This document shows, piece after piece, positions 6,193-7,053 of a DNA stretch of 7,053 bases (within the stretch, counting starts at the first letter, position 1; each line of letters opens with the position of its first letter). The notes under the pieces were generated by a model. That model searched no databases and was not told the DNA's origin. It saw nothing but the letters and a program-made list of their open reading frames with translations. Made by a program: the position numbers and the translations under genes. The stretch spans positions 1 through 7,053 of the forward strand of contig JAJYJN010000054.1 in the NCBI GenBank assembly GCA_021789455.1. The letters are read 5' to 3'. The DNA is from a bacterium (GTDB taxonomy: Bacteria; SZUA-79; Acidulodesulfobacterales; Acidulodesulfobacteraceae).

Positions 6193-7053
6193 ATGGCGTT
6201 AAAATCTGGCGGCAATAAAGGGGACTCGAATCCGTCCCCGTCAGAAAATAAATTTAAGGAACAGCCTATGCATGAGCAGAAAATAAAAGCGTTAGACCTT
6301 GCTATAGCCCAGATAGAAAAGCAGTTCGGAGCGGGAGCGGTAATGAAGCTAGGCGGCAAACCGCCGGCAGAAGATATCCAGTCTATTCCGACGGGTTCGC
6401 TGTCCTTAGATATCGCCCTCGGTATAGGCGGAATACCGAAAGGAAGAGTTATCGAGATATTCGGTCCTGAATCCTCCGGAAAAACTACCCTTACCCTTCA
6501 AATCGTTGCTCAGGCTCAAAAAAAAGGGGGTATTGCCGCCTTTATCGACGCCGAACACGCTTTGGATTTAAAATACGCAAAGAAAATCGGCGTAAATGTG
6601 GACGAACTTATAATTTCTCAGCCCGGCACAGGCGAAGAAGCTTTGGAAATCGCGGATTCTCTCGTTAGGTCAGGCTCTATTGACGTTTTAGTTATAGACT
6701 CGGTGGCCGCTCTTGTTCCCAAGGCCGAGATAGAAGGCGATATGGGCGACGCGCATATGGGCCTACAGGCGCGCCTTATGTCGCAGGCGCTGAGAAAACT
6801 TACTTCGGCAATTGCGAAATCGAACACTTCGGTCATATTTATCAATCAGATAAGAATGAAAATAGGCGTTATGTTCGGTTCTCCCGAAACTACGACCGGC
6901 GGCAACGCCCTTAAATTTTATGCTTCCGTCCGAATCGACATAAGGAGAATAGGTTCAATCAAAAAAGGAGACGAGGTCGTAGGCTCCCGCACTAAAGCTA
7001 GAATAGTAAAAAATAAAGTCGCCCCCCCATTTAAAGAGGCCGAATTCGACATA
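6193..7053 (+). CDS. recA: RecA recombinase (3' end outside window), with N-terminal extension or alternative start at 6268
   Basis: The frame from ATG 6193 stays open to the window edge and gives 287 residues. RecA is the ATP-dependent DNA strand-exchange protein of homologous repair and the activator of LexA self-cleavage. Visible elements are [14 protein letters not shown] (41-54), Walker A GPESSGKT (91-98), the catalytic glutamate E121 in DAEHALD, Walker B with D169 in [10 protein letters not shown], loop L1 around [12 protein letters not shown] (179-190) and loop L2 after [14 protein letters not shown] (216-229), with PETTTGG. Each aligns with E. coli residues (K72, E96, D144) at a constant offset of 25. 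The first 25 residues are therefore an extra, low-complexity Ser/Asn/Gly/Lys-rich tail. M26 at 6268 corresponds to the usual RecA start and has its own AAGGA 7 bases upstream. Either or both starts may be used. The C-terminal part (roughly 70-90 residues) is beyond the window. No intein or frameshift is seen in the part present. Confidence 0.96.
   Translation, partial: MALKSGGNKGDSNPSPSENKFKEQPMHEQKIKALDLAIAQIEKQFGAGAVMKLGGKPPAEDIQSIPTGSLSLDIALGIGGIPKGRVIEIFGPESSGKTTLTLQIVAQAQKKGGIAAFIDAEHALDLKYAKKIGVNVDELIISQPGTGEEALEIADSLVRSGSIDVLVIDSVAALVPKAEIEGDMGDAHMGLQARLMSQALRKLTSAIAKSNTSVIFINQIRMKIGVMFGSPETTTGGNALKFYASVRIDIRRIGSIKKGDEVVGSRTKARIVKNKVAPPFKEAEFDI
6256..6260 (+). promoter_or_regulatory. 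Second Shine-Dalgarno site, for the internal recA start at 6268
   Basis: AAGGA lies 7 bases before the in-frame ATG at 6268, which encodes the position matching the N-terminus of ordinary RecA proteins. The spacing equals that of the upstream site. It may be a real ribosome-binding site or a chance purine run encoding Lys-Glu. Confidence 0.45.

Noticed and set aside
7021..7028. Run of seven C in an A/T-rich gene, suspected frameshift or slippery site
   Set aside because: The frame reads on correctly as [15 protein letters not shown], the expected RecA sequence, so there is no frameshift here.
1..7053. CRISPR array, insertion sequence, tRNA/rRNA, riboswitch, phage or toxin-antitoxin genes
   Set aside because: I looked for repeats, inverted ends and structured leaders and found none; intergenic space totals under 200 bases.

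Overview
The window is a compact stretch of chromosome with every recognisable gene on the + strand. The DNA is moderately AT-rich (judged by eye, not counted), with many AUA isoleucine codons and A-runs. The genes point to a Gram-negative bacterium: a PpiD/SurA-type periplasmic folding factor, a PBP2-RodA elongation pair, PgpA, CinA and RecA. The order rodA-pgpA-cinA-recA resembles deltaproteobacterial-type genomes (Desulfobacterota and relatives). That placement is inference from memory of gene order and cannot be confirmed here.

Layout. 1-396 is the 3' end of a periplasmic peptidyl-prolyl isomerase/chaperone whose start lies outside the window. 410-1204 is an inositol-monophosphatase (SuhB-like) enzyme. 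1208-3124 is penicillin-binding protein 2 (mrdA), 3126-4238 is the SEDS glycosyltransferase RodA, and 4242-4748 is phosphatidylglycerophosphatase A (pgpA). These five are separated by only 1-13 bases and look like one transcription unit. After an 83-base gap with a possible promoter come cinA (4832-6109), a second 83-base gap with a good sigma70-type promoter, and recA, which starts at 6193 (or 6268) and runs off the right edge.

How they fit together. The left block concerns envelope building. PpiD-like protein helps secreted proteins fold, PBP2 crosslinks and RodA polymerises the peptidoglycan of lateral-wall elongation, and PgpA makes phosphatidylglycerol. The right block is a CinA-like protein (NMN deamidase domain) followed by the recombinase RecA, a common bacterial pairing.

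I see no mobile element, CRISPR array, RNA gene, toxin-antitoxin pair or phage gene, and no evidence of a new multi-gene system. The points worth a second look are within otherwise ordinary genes: a CinA whose N-terminal domain has lost its signature motifs, a RodA with Gln-Gln in place of a conserved Glu-Glu, a RecA with a 25-residue extension and two usable starts, and five successive genes without a Shine-Dalgarno sequence.
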